From RUG12395 sp034178705 (GTDB lineage Bacteria > Bacillota > Clostridia > Oscillospirales > CAG-272), in NCBI GenBank assembly GCA_034178705.1, contig JAXFQY010000104.1:1-64000 (forward strand): a DNA stretch of 64,000 nucleotides. Reading direction: 5' to 3'. The position numbers were made by a program, and so were the translations under genes. Of the stretch, positions 52,698 through 60,966 are shown piece after piece (positions within the stretch are counted from its first letter, which is position 1; the number at the start of each line of letters is the position of its first letter). The notes below the pieces were generated by a model. That model was not told where the DNA came from. It ran no database searches and saw only the letters and a list, made by a program, of their open reading frames with translations.

Positions 52698-54548
52698 ATG
52701 AAAAAGATGATCTCTGCGTTGCTTTCCTGCGCTATTCTGTTGCCGTTGATGGCGGCCTGTGAGGGGAGCACCCCCTCCTCCACCACCGAGGGAAACACAG
52801 AATCGCCCGTTGTGACAACAACTCCGATCACAACCGTAGAAGAACCGTCCTCTCAGACGCTTGTCATCCATACGATCGGGGAACTGAATACAACCGAATA
52901 TCCGCTTGACAGCGCTGCGGGAAGCGAGCAATTCAGCTCACTGATGCAGGATTTCCGTGCCTCCAAAACGCTGAACGGCGAACTGAACGGGATAGCCGCA
53001 TATTATCCGCGTGTCAAGAAGATCAGCGACGATGCCTATGTGATGATTTTTCACAACACCACATACGGCGGCAGTGTTTATTGCTCCATGAGTACCGATT
53101 GCTATAATTGGGGCTCGCCGCGTGCTGTCTTTCGTCAATCGACCGTCAAAGTAAACGGTGTAACCGACAATCTGAAGTACATGACTCCGGATGCATGTGT
53201 TCTCTCAGACGGACGGTTGCTCTGCGTAACCAGTTTCCGTGCCGAGCATGCCTACCAGACCGCAATCGACTATAACGGCGTCGCGGTCAGCTATTCTTCG
53301 GATAACGGAAAGACCTGGACCGAGCCGGAGACTGTCTATGTCGGTACGAACTGGGAGCCGATGGTTATGCAGGCGGACAACGGGGAAATCTATATTTTCT
53401 TTACCTGTACCGCACCCTCCATATATCTCAGTGATTTCGACCACCGTTCCAGCGGAGTCGGTATGATCCGTTCCACAGACGGAGGAAAAACCTGGAGCCC
53501 GAATGTGACAGGCGCGCCTTACATTCCCCAGTATGTTATGCGTCAGTATGTCACTACTGTTGACGGAGTGAAGAAGTATACCGATCAGATGCCGGTAGCC
53601 CTGCAGCTGAATAACGGAACGATTGCCTTGGCGGCGGAAAGCCAGTTGACCAACGGCTATAAATTCTCCATTTGTTATACCGATGACTATTTTGCGACCG
53701 ATGTCGGAATGGAAAAGACCGGACCCGTAGGCAGAAAAACAAATCTTTTCAATGCAGCCGGTCCATACCTTGCACAGTTTGATTCCGGTGAGGTGATTCT
53801 TACCTATCACTGGACAAAAACCTTCCGTTACCGCCTCGCGAACTGCACGGCAACAACCTTCTTTGATGAGAAAACACTCTTCTCGGAGTCCGGTATGTGG
53901 GGCTCCGTCGAGAAGCTGACCAGTCACAGCGCCGTGATTGTCGCCCCGACAAAAGAGGACTACAAAATTCAATTGGCTCGCGTTTATCTTAACCATACCT
54001 TAAACGCGCAAAAGATGACACCGAGTCTCACGGCCAACACCGCGGAATGGGACGGCAATACCGATGCGTTATTTGCCGGAGAGAACAGTCAGGCACAGGT
54101 AGCAGTCCGCGTTGCCCATGATGAGAAAAATGTCTATTTGCTTGCTGAGGTTTCCGACCGTTATCTTACCGATGCAGACAAGTTTATCTTTTATTGCCAC
54201 GACGGCAAGGAAGGGCAGTATGCTGTCACGCTCTCCGTTGCCGAAGTGATAACGGAGTACCGTGCGTCCATTACGGAAAAAGCCAGCGAGGTTGATGCGT
54301 CGTCACTCGGAATTCGCACACATGTTGCCTTTGACGGCACGGTCGGCGATGTTACTGACATCGATAACGGGTATGTTTATGAGGTGGCGATTCCGAAAAC
54401 GCTTCTCGGTGTTGAGGATATGCTTGCCTTCCGCTTCCGGCTGATCAGCCGCGATAGTGCGAACGGCAAGACCGTTCAGGAGGATCCTTATCCTTCCGCG
54501 GGTCTGAAGGATACTTCCGGATGGGCGAAGGCAAAGCTTGTTCCGTGA
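52698..54548 (+). CDS. Sialidase-like beta-propeller lipoprotein with C-terminal CBM9-like domain
   Basis: 616 residues from ATG 52698. Signal peptide with lipobox MAAC and a Thr-rich stalk. The six-bladed propeller has two clear Asp-boxes (SSDNGKTW, STDGGKTW) as in sialidases and related exo-hydrolases. The last ~180 residues (AQVAVRVAHDEKNVYLLAEV) resemble a CBM9/DOMON-like beta-sandwich. Classical sialidase Arg triad and nucleophile cannot be assigned with confidence, so the substrate is open. Same operon as the SGNH gene. Confidence 0.8.
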   Translation: MKKMISALLSCAILLPLMAACEGSTPSSTTEGNTESPVVTTTPITTVEEPSSQTLVIHTIGELNTTEYPLDSAAGSEQFSSLMQDFRASKTLNGELNGIAAYYPRVKKISDDAYVMIFHNTTYGGSVYCSMSTDCYNWGSPRAVFRQSTVKVNGVTDNLKYMTPDACVLSDGRLLCVTSFRAEHAYQTAIDYNGVAVSYSSDNGKTWTEPETVYVGTNWEPMVMQADNGEIYIFFTCTAPSIYLSDFDHRSSGVGMIRSTDGGKTWSPNVTGAPYIPQYVMRQYVTTVDGVKKYTDQMPVALQLNNGTIALAAESQLTNGYKFSICYTDDYFATDVGMEKTGPVGRKTNLFNAAGPYLAQFDSGEVILTYHWTKTFRYRLANCTATTFFDEKTLFSESGMWGSVEKLTSHSAVIVAPTKEDYKIQLARVYLNHTLNAQKMTPSLTANTAEWDGNTDALFAGENSQAQVAVRVAHDEKNVYLLAEVSDRYLTDADKFIFYCHDGKEGQYAVTLSVAEVITEYRASITEKASEVDASSLGIRTHVAFDGTVGDVTDIDNGYVYEVAIPKTLLGVEDMLAFRFRLISRDSANGKTVQEDPYPSAGLKDTSGWAKAKLVP

Positions 54549-55181
54549 ATTCCGGAAGGGGAAAAGCCTCTATAGGATTCCCGCTCTGTAAGGAACGGAT
54601 TTCCGATTCCGCTGTCGGCACACAGAGCTGATCCGCGCCATGTGCAAGTACCGTTCTGCAACTTTTGTTCTGCAATCCCCGGCTGATTCATCTTCCGGAC
54701 GCTTATCTCCGGGGAAAACGTCACGGTTTCTGTACGGGATAATAGGAAGCGGCTTCCTTTGTTCACAAAAGGAGCCGGAGGATGAAAATCCGATCTTCCT
54801 TTTTTCGAAAACCGAATCCCACTTGCTTTTTCGCAGAGAGACGAACCTCCGGCCGTTCCGACCGCGGGTTCGTCTCTCTTCCTTTTGACAAACACCCTCT
54901 TCCTCTTCTTTTCCGATCCTCATTTTTATGGAGACGCTGCGCTGCGCGAATACCGTTACTGCGGATTCTTTTCCCGGTTTGATTCCGCGGGGATCGCCTT
55001 TGCTTGCCCCCTCTTCTGCCGACAGGGAAGCTTTCGGGAAAAACCGGCTTGTTTTCCCTCATTTGCGACTGCTTACCGCGGAAAATTTACCGCTTACTGC
55101 TATAAGACGACCTCTTGCCCCTTTTCCCTTGCTTTTTTCTCATACGACGGGTATAATCGAATCATGGAAAGGCGGTAGACC
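54549..55181. other. Intergenic region with one long hairpin, no gene seen
   Basis: About 630 bp. A stem AGAGAGACGAACC / GGTTCGTCTCTCT at 54835-54879 with inner pairing is probably a terminator. Several frames are open but none has a ribosome binding site or natural residue use. A promoter for the LytTR gene should lie near its 3' end. Confidence 0.5.
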
Positions 55182-55640
55182 ATGAAGCTGAAGATTGAGA
55201 TTGCTCCGGACGCAGAAGACGAGCTGATTCTCCGCTGCCGCGAGCGCAGCGAGCGAATCGCAGAGTTGGAGCGGACGCTCGGGGAACTGCTCAAAAACGA
55301 CGGAACACTTGCCCTGAGCATCGGAAACACCGAATATTACCTTGCGCCCGCAGAAATCCTTTTCTTTGAGACGGACGGCGGCCATGTTTCGGCACATACC
55401 GTTGCAGGAATGTATCGGTCCGAGAAAAAGCTTTACGAGTTGGAAGCACTTCTGCCGCGCGCTTTCCTGCGGGTATCCAAATCCTGCATTCTGAATGCCG
55501 AACGGGTCGAATCGATTGCACGCAATCTTACCGGCGCCAGTGAGGTGCGTTTCCGCGGCAGCAGCAAGAGGGTTTATGTATCCCGCGCCTATTATAAATT
55601 GCTGAAGGACAGAATTAACGAATTGAGGTCGGTAAAATGA
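55182..55640 (+). CDS. LytTR-domain DNA-binding regulator
   Basis: 152 residues. An N-terminal helical/coil part (residues 1-45) is followed by the LytTR domain (EILFFETDGGHVSAHT, FLRVSKSCILNAERV, RVYVSRAYYKLLKDRI). No receiver domain, so it is not a two-component regulator. The gene overlaps the next one by ATGA, the usual arrangement in which a membrane protein controls the LytTR protein. Confidence 0.88.
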   Translation: MKLKIEIAPDAEDELILRCRERSERIAELERTLGELLKNDGTLALSIGNTEYYLAPAEILFFETDGGHVSAHTVAGMYRSEKKLYELEALLPRAFLRVSKSCILNAERVESIARNLTGASEVRFRGSSKRVYVSRAYYKLLKDRINELRSVK

Positions 55641-56350
55641 AAATCAAGAAAAAAATGAAAATGAATTTTTATGCCAACAGAATTTTCTGGGCCATTATCC
55701 TGCTGCTGTCTGCCGCTTTGATTATTCTCGATGCGGTGGGAACCGGACTTGGCTTTCTCGACGGGATTCCTGTGATCAAGATTATTCTCGGTGTCCTGCT
55801 GCTTGCTATGGCGGTGCGTGAGGGGATTTGCCTTGATTATGCCGGTGTCATATTTTCGCTCACCTTTCTTTTTCTGCTCTTTGAGCGAAATATTGCGCGG
55901 TGGTGCGGGATCGAAAGCGGGGAACTGATCAACAACTGGCTGGCGTTGCTTGCTGCGCTGCTTGTGGTGATTGCCCTGAAGCTCCTGACAGGCGGGTTCC
56001 GCATTACTGCATGCGGCGGCAAGGAAGACGGTGTGGATAAAAAGTCCTTCGGCAACTATGTGAAGTATATCGACTGTACCTCCTTTATCCGTGAGGAGGT
56101 GGAAAGCAATATGGGATACTGTGAGATTATATTCCAGAATGTAGACAATTATCTTTCCGGCGGCACGCTGGTTGTTTCCAACAATCTCGGTGCGATGGAA
56201 ATCCGTGTTCCCGCCTCTTGGCATGTGGATGCTTCGATTGAAAACAGCCTTGGCTCCGTTGTGCTTCCGCGGGAAGACACACCGGACGGTAAAGTGCTTC
56301 ATATCGTAGGGGAGAACAACCTCGGCAGTCTTTCCGTTAAGACTGTCTGA
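55637..56350 (+). CDS. Membrane protein with LiaF-like C-terminal domain
   Basis: 237 residues. About four membrane helices (to about residue 120), then a soluble beta-rich domain with the repeat-like NNLGAMEIRVP / ENSLGSVVLP / ENNLGSLSVKTV typical of LiaF/DUF2154-type proteins. It overlaps the LytTR gene by 4 bp, so it is a likely regulatory partner, possibly holding the LytTR protein at the membrane. Confidence 0.75.
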   Translation: MKIKKKMKMNFYANRIFWAIILLLSAALIILDAVGTGLGFLDGIPVIKIILGVLLLAMAVREGICLDYAGVIFSLTFLFLLFERNIARWCGIESGELINNWLALLAALLVVIALKLLTGGFRITACGGKEDGVDKKSFGNYVKYIDCTSFIREEVESNMGYCEIIFQNVDNYLSGGTLVVSNNLGAMEIRVPASWHVDASIENSLGSVVLPREDTPDGKVLHIVGENNLGSLSVKTV

Positions 56351-56400
56351 GCGTTTCCGTTTCGGATTGAAAACAATATATAATGAGAAAGGGATCCATT

Positions 56401-57735
56401 ATGATCTTTCGCGAAGGTTTTTATGCCGATGTCCGTGTGGAGGACAGAAGCAATACGGTGATCCGTTATCTGAACGGAATCCTGCAGGAGTCCAAAACGA
56501 GGAATGAGAAGCGTGCTTTCCTGCGTGTTTACGACGGTAAACTCTGGTACTATGCTTCGGTTACCGATGTTGCCCATCTTCAAAAGACGCTTGACGGACT
56601 GTATGAGGCCGCAACCCCGAATCCCGACATCCTCTCGGACCCGATTGTACGGCGTTTTGAGAAGAACCGCGCAAAGGAAATGCGCTTTTCCGACCGCTCT
56701 GTCCGGTCCGTTCCGACCGAGGAAAAAAACGCCCTCCTTCTTTCTTATCTTCCCCTGCTTGCCGAGGACAGCTGCATGAGCATGCCGGTCGGAATGTATC
56801 TGGACCGTAGCAGCCTTTTCACCTTCTGCTCCTCTCTCGGGGCGGAGCTGGAATATGATTATCAGACCTGCGGCATTTGCCTGCGCTGCGACATGGTTGA
56901 GGGAGAGCGGAAATTTTCTGCCCGCTGGCAACACGGAGACACACTCTTCGAAAATCTGAAGGGCAGGGAGGCGGAAGCAAGCGCCGCGTTGCGGGAGCAG
57001 GCGGTGTTTATGCGTACATCTGTGCCGGTGACACCGGGGAAATATCCTGTCGTCCTTGCACCGGAGGCGGCAGGCGTGTTCGCCCACGAATCCTTCGGAC
57101 ATAAATCCGAATCCGACTTCATGCTTTCGGATGAGACCATGCGAGATGAATGGCAGCTTGGGAAAACCGTCGGCTCTCCCATTCTTTCCATTGCGGAATG
57201 CGGTGAGCTGCCCGGGAGCGGATATGTTCCCTATGACGATGAAGGGACGAAGGCGCGCAAAAACTATCTGATCAAAAACGGCATTCTCGCGGGAAGACTG
57301 CACAGCGCACAGACGGCAGCGGCACTTAACGAAGGATTGACCGGAAACGCACGCGCGCTGGACTGCACCTTTGAGCCGATCGTCCGGATGACCAACACCT
57401 ATATTGAACCGGGAGATCTGACTTTTGAGGAACTGATCGCCCCGATCAAAAAAGGGTATTATATTAAGCAGATCAATCACGGCTCGGGCATGAGTACCTT
57501 TACCATTGCGCCTGCCGTATCTTATGAGATTACAGACGGAAGACTCGGAAAGCCGGTTCAAATCAGCGTGATCACCGGCAACGTTTTTGAGACACTCGGC
57601 CTGATTGACGGATTGACCCGTGAAACAGAAATGCTTTCCTTTGTGACGGGTGGATGCGGGAAAATGGAGCAGCAGGGACTTCCTGTCGGGTTCGGCGGTC
57701 CCTTTGTCCGCGTTTCCTCCATGAATGTACAGTGA
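56401..57735 (+). CDS. tldD: TldD-family zinc metalloprotease
   Basis: 444 residues. The metal motif HExxxH is present as His229-Glu230 and His234 in AHESFGHKSESD. AAAGGG precedes ATG 56401. TldD with TldE degrades unfolded peptides and trims leaders in microcin B17-type maturation. The partner gene follows 9 bp on. Confidence 0.92.
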   Translation: MIFREGFYADVRVEDRSNTVIRYLNGILQESKTRNEKRAFLRVYDGKLWYYASVTDVAHLQKTLDGLYEAATPNPDILSDPIVRRFEKNRAKEMRFSDRSVRSVPTEEKNALLLSYLPLLAEDSCMSMPVGMYLDRSSLFTFCSSLGAELEYDYQTCGICLRCDMVEGERKFSARWQHGDTLFENLKGREAEASAALREQAVFMRTSVPVTPGKYPVVLAPEAAGVFAHESFGHKSESDFMLSDETMRDEWQLGKTVGSPILSIAECGELPGSGYVPYDDEGTKARKNYLIKNGILAGRLHSAQTAAALNEGLTGNARALDCTFEPIVRMTNTYIEPGDLTFEELIAPIKKGYYIKQINHGSGMSTFTIAPAVSYEITDGRLGKPVQISVITGNVFETLGLIDGLTRETEMLSFVTGGCGKMEQQGLPVGFGGPFVRVSSMNVQ

Positions 57736-57744
57736 GGTGGAAAG

Positions 57745-58968
57745 ATGAATAAGGAATTTCTTGTAAACAAAAGCGGCTCGGTAACGCTCAACGTTACGGC
57801 GAACCGCATTGACAGCTATCGGATGAAGGAAGAAACGACCGGAACCGTCCGTGTTTACCGGGACGGAAAAATCGGAGTTGCCGGCGCCCTCGGGGAGCCG
57901 GACGAGGCGGCACTGACCGCGCAGGCAGAGAAGGCACTTTCTCTCGGGATTCCTTATGTCTGTGCATTGGACGGAGCTCTTGAAAAGGAGGAGCATCATG
58001 AGCGCGTTATTGTTCCCGAAAAGGAACTGGTCCCGACCATGCAGACGCTGCTTGACCGTATTAGCGAGGCTTGTCCCCGCTTTGCCGTCAGCAATAAAAT
58101 CATGCTTTCGCGGAGCTTTTCCGAGTACAGGAACTCCAACGGAAGACACCTTGTCTGTTCGGATAATGCTCTGACAATTGCTTTGCTTTTCCAGAGCCGC
58201 GGTTCCGGAAATCTCATGGACTGCTTCTATGAATGCACGGGCCGCAATTTCGATCCGGATGCGGTTGTAGCGGATTGCCGCACGCTTTATGATGCTTTCT
58301 ATACCTCTGCCGATATTGAGGAGGGAGAGTGGCCTGTTGTTCTCGGAGTCGGGGATCTTTTCGGCACCTTTTTCCGCAATTTTATCGGGGAAATGTATGT
58401 GTCCGGCGCCTCGCTTGTCAGCGGAAAACTCGGTGAGAGGATTTTCTCCGAGAAGCTTACCTTTACGGATGACCGGAATCCGATGACCTGTCCGAACGCG
58501 CGGTTCTTTGATACGGAGGGACAGTTTGTTCCCGATTTCCGTGTTCCGTTCATCGAGCGCGGCGTGCTCAGGAATGTTCTTACAACAAAGAACACCGCGG
58601 CACAGCTTGGACTTCCCGTTTCCGGTACTTCGGCGGCATCATACGACGGCGTCCCTTCCTACGGACTTTCGGGGCTGTATGTAGAGCCGACTGCCGGGAA
58701 ACTTTGCGAGATTGTTTCCGGGAAAGCCATCTTTGTGGTCATGGCATCCGGCGGAGATACCACCCCGGACGGACATTTTGCAACACCGGTGCAGTGCTCC
58801 TTCCTGCTGGAGAACGGCAGGCTGGTCGGAAGACTTCCGGAACTGAATATCAGCGGGGACTTTTACTCCCTGCTCGGGGAGAATTATCTCGGTGCGGTTC
58901 GCGGGGATCCGCTTCCCTCTGAGGATGCGACCTTCTGCGTTACCAGAATGAAGGTCACAAAGGAATAA
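57745..58968 (+). CDS. tldE: TldE/PmbA-family protease partner
   Basis: 407 residues. Same fold as TldD but without the HExxxH site, as expected for the non-catalytic partner of the heterodimer. GGTGG lies just before ATG 57745. No peptide-natural-product gene is near, so the pair is likely housekeeping. Confidence 0.9.
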   Translation: MNKEFLVNKSGSVTLNVTANRIDSYRMKEETTGTVRVYRDGKIGVAGALGEPDEAALTAQAEKALSLGIPYVCALDGALEKEEHHERVIVPEKELVPTMQTLLDRISEACPRFAVSNKIMLSRSFSEYRNSNGRHLVCSDNALTIALLFQSRGSGNLMDCFYECTGRNFDPDAVVADCRTLYDAFYTSADIEEGEWPVVLGVGDLFGTFFRNFIGEMYVSGASLVSGKLGERIFSEKLTFTDDRNPMTCPNARFFDTEGQFVPDFRVPFIERGVLRNVLTTKNTAAQLGLPVSGTSAASYDGVPSYGLSGLYVEPTAGKLCEIVSGKAIFVVMASGGDTTPDGHFATPVQCSFLLENGRLVGRLPELNISGDFYSLLGENYLGAVRGDPLPSEDATFCVTRMKVTKE

Positions 58969-58979
58969 GAGCTGCTGAA

Positions 58980-59027
58980 AAAAGAGAGGGCTGTCTCACT
59001 GTAAGGGGAGACAGCCCTCTCTTTTTT
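58980..59027. terminator. Bidirectional terminator between tldE and the AraC gene
   Basis: Stem AAGAGAGGGCTGTCTC with its complement, preceded by A-run and followed by six T, between convergent genes. Confidence 0.92.
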
Positions 59028-59037
59028 CTTCTTTTTT

Positions 59038-59886
59038 TCAGCGGAAGTGTGTCGGGCTGCAGCCATAGGCGCGCTTGAAGCTTTGTGAGAAGTGCTTGAT
59101 TGAGCGGAAGCCGACAGCACGGGAAATGTCTGTGACCGACAGATCGGTTGTCTGAATCAGCTCAAGCGCCTTCAGAATCCGTGCGTTTACGACATATTGA
59201 TGCAGGGACTGCCCGGTGCTTGCCAGCATACAGCGGTTGATGTAGTTCGGGTGGTAGGAAAAATGCTGACCGATTTCGGTATTGGAGAGATCCTTCGCGA
59301 TATTTTCGTGGATATATTCAATAATTCCTTTTACCAGGCTGGCACTGCTTTCTCCGGAGACTGCGGTGATATGACGTACGGTGGTAATCAGCAGCTTCTG
59401 GAGAATTGCGCTGAGCATGGCGGCATAATTGCGCTGCGGGGAAACAAATTCACTGTCAAGGCAGTGAAAATCGTATTCCGACACACGCATATCGGCGATG
59501 TGTACAGGGGAATTGAACTCCGGCAGATCGGAAAACGAAATATTTTCCAGGCGTTTTTCGGGAAGAAAGGCGCTGTCGGGGACAGGGGGAAGACAGAGTG
59601 AAATCTGTCTTGCGTCAAAGGTATAATCGAAGTTGACGACAAGAACGGTAAAGCCTTCGGCGGAAACGGCAGAGAGGGAATAAACCGAGTCGGGCGTCCA
59701 GATAAAAAGCTCCCCGCGATTCGGGCGGAACACGGCCCCGTCTACGGTAAGCTCCGCACCTTGCGTGAAAAAATAGAGCATCCGGTTATCATAGGCACGC
59801 AGGTTCTTTGTGGAATATTCGCCCGACATATGCAGAATCTTTGCATATCTGACATAGGGCTTGATATCGTCAAACTTCATGATCAC
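59038..59886 (-). CDS. AraC-family regulator
   Basis: 282 residues (GTG 59886, or ATG 59880). N-terminal cupin-like sensor (GAELTVDGAVFRPNRGELFIW) and C-terminal double helix-turn-helix (YHPNYINRCMLAS, SIKHFSQSFKRAYGCSP). Its start overlaps the end of ribU by about 10-17 bp, so it is translated from the same message. A sugar sensor behind a riboflavin transporter is an odd pairing. Confidence 0.88.
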   Translation of the reverse strand: MIMKFDDIKPYVRYAKILHMSGEYSTKNLRAYDNRMLYFFTQGAELTVDGAVFRPNRGELFIWTPDSVYSLSAVSAEGFTVLVVNFDYTFDARQISLCLPPVPDSAFLPEKRLENISFSDLPEFNSPVHIADMRVSEYDFHCLDSEFVSPQRNYAAMLSAILQKLLITTVRHITAVSGESSASLVKGIIEYIHENIAKDLSNTEIGQHFSYHPNYINRCMLASTGQSLHQYVVNARILKALELIQTTDLSVTDISRAVGFRSIKHFSQSFKRAYGCSPTHFR

Positions 59887-60523
59887 GTGCGGAATCCTCT
59901 TTCTCCGCCTCCGGACGGGAGGGCATCAGTTTTGCGGCGCGAAGAGCGCGGACAACGGGCTTATAGATAAGAAAGGCAATGAGCGTATCCAGAAGCCCTT
60001 TTACAAGCGTAAAGGGAAGATTAAAAATCAGAAGGCAGGAAAGCAATCCTCCGACACCCGGAAGAATGGCGCGATACATTCCGATAATGGTATCCAGCGG
60101 AAGGAGGCGCGCATAGATCGGATAGATGATAAAGTAATTCAGCGGGACGCTTGCAATCGCCATGATGACAGCACCGGCAACGGAAGCAAGGAGAGCGGCC
60201 CGGCGCGTGCGGTGAGCACGGTAGAAGAAACCGGCCGGGAGCACAAAACAGACTCCCATGAGAAAATTGCACAGCTCCCCGACCCCTCCTGTCATTGTCA
60301 TTGTGACTTTGACGAGATTTTTGATCAGACAGACAAGTACGCCGCTTGTGGGTCCGAGTGCAAAAGCAGCGATCAAAGCGGGCAGCTCGGAAAGATCCAT
60401 CTTGATAAAAGAGGGCATGAAGGGGACATTGAATTCGAGCATCATCAGTACAGAGGCAACAGCGGAGAGGAGGGCGGTTGCCGTGAGATAGCGGATACTC
60501 CGGGAACGTGAGAAACGGTACAT
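59870..60523 (-). CDS. ribU: Riboflavin ECF transporter S component
   Basis: 217 residues, about six membrane helices. ATG 60523 is eight bases after GGAGG. The N-terminal helix and the FMPSFIKMDLSELPALIAAFALGP segment are typical of RibU, and an FMN riboswitch directly upstream fixes the substrate as riboflavin or a relative. It works with the shared ECF energy-coupling module, which is not in this window. Confidence 0.94.
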   Translation of the reverse strand: MYRFSRSRSIRYLTATALLSAVASVLMMLEFNVPFMPSFIKMDLSELPALIAAFALGPTSGVLVCLIKNLVKVTMTMTGGVGELCNFLMGVCFVLPAGFFYRAHRTRRAALLASVAGAVIMAIASVPLNYFIIYPIYARLLPLDTIIGMYRAILPGVGGLLSCLLIFNLPFTLVKGLLDTLIAFLIYKPVVRALRAAKLMPSRPEAEKEDSARDHEV

Positions 60524-60574
60524 GGAAAAAACCTCCGCGGCACATGGCGGCGGAGAATGGCGGCATTGCCGCAC
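60524..60574 (-). promoter_or_regulatory. Expression platform merging terminator and ribosome binding site
   Basis: After the aptamer, CTCCGC pairs with GCGGAG around an ~11-base loop, and the second arm contains the ribosome binding site GGAGG, followed at once by six T and then ATG 60523. The same hairpin could stop transcription or hide the ribosome binding site. A small stem GCGGC-AAT-GCCGC precedes it. Confidence 0.55.
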
Positions 60575-60716
60575 GGTCCCTCTCATCCGGACTGTACCGT
60601 CGGTTCCGGATTTGCACCGGATCGGTCGCATTGCTGCGATTCGCGGACTTCGGAAGCGCTGCCTGCTGCAGTCTGTCCGTCACCGCCGGTGGGGAATTGC
60701 ACCCCGCCCCAAGACC
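60575..60716 (-). promoter_or_regulatory. FMN riboswitch (RFN element)
   Basis: On the minus strand the conserved segments GGGGCGGGGTGCAATTCCCC, ACCGGCGGTGA, the AGTCCGCGA region, GGTGCAAATCCGG and AGTCCGGATGAGAG appear in the right order. FMN binding should lower ribU expression. Confidence 0.97.
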
Positions 60717-60890
60717 ATTTTTTATGAATTGTATTCATTTTATACCTCTCGGTTCCGTTTGTCAAGAGGAAGGCGGAGATTGTCTTTTCTTCTTCCTCCG
60801 TACATATCTCGCCCGGAATCCCGGATTTTCTTTTTCCTTTCTTCTTTTCTTTCAAAGAAAGCGGGAGAAAAACAAGATTCGCGTCTTTGC

Positions 60891-60924
60891 TTCGACAGAC
60901 TTTTTACCCTGTACGCGGTATCAT
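60891..60924 (+). promoter_or_regulatory. spoIIE promoter with a Spo0A box over the -35
   Basis: TTCGACA at 60891-60897 is a perfect 0A box (complement TGTCGAA) overlapping a -35-like TCGACA. TATCAT at 60919-60924 is the -10, with a 21-bp spacer. This unusual spacing is the one found in the Spo0A-activated sigma-A promoters of Bacillus spoIIE and spoIIG. Confidence 0.8.
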
Positions 60925-60966
60925 ACGGGCAGAGGTCAGAGTACCGCGCAAAGGGAGGACGTATAA

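Noticed and set aside
54549..55181. Small open frames between the sialidase-like gene and the LytTR gene
   Set aside because: None has a ribosome binding site and their residues do not look protein-like.
56299..58149. Long open frame on the minus strand over tldD/tldE (616 codons)
   Set aside because: Antisense shadow of two conserved genes; residue use is unnatural.
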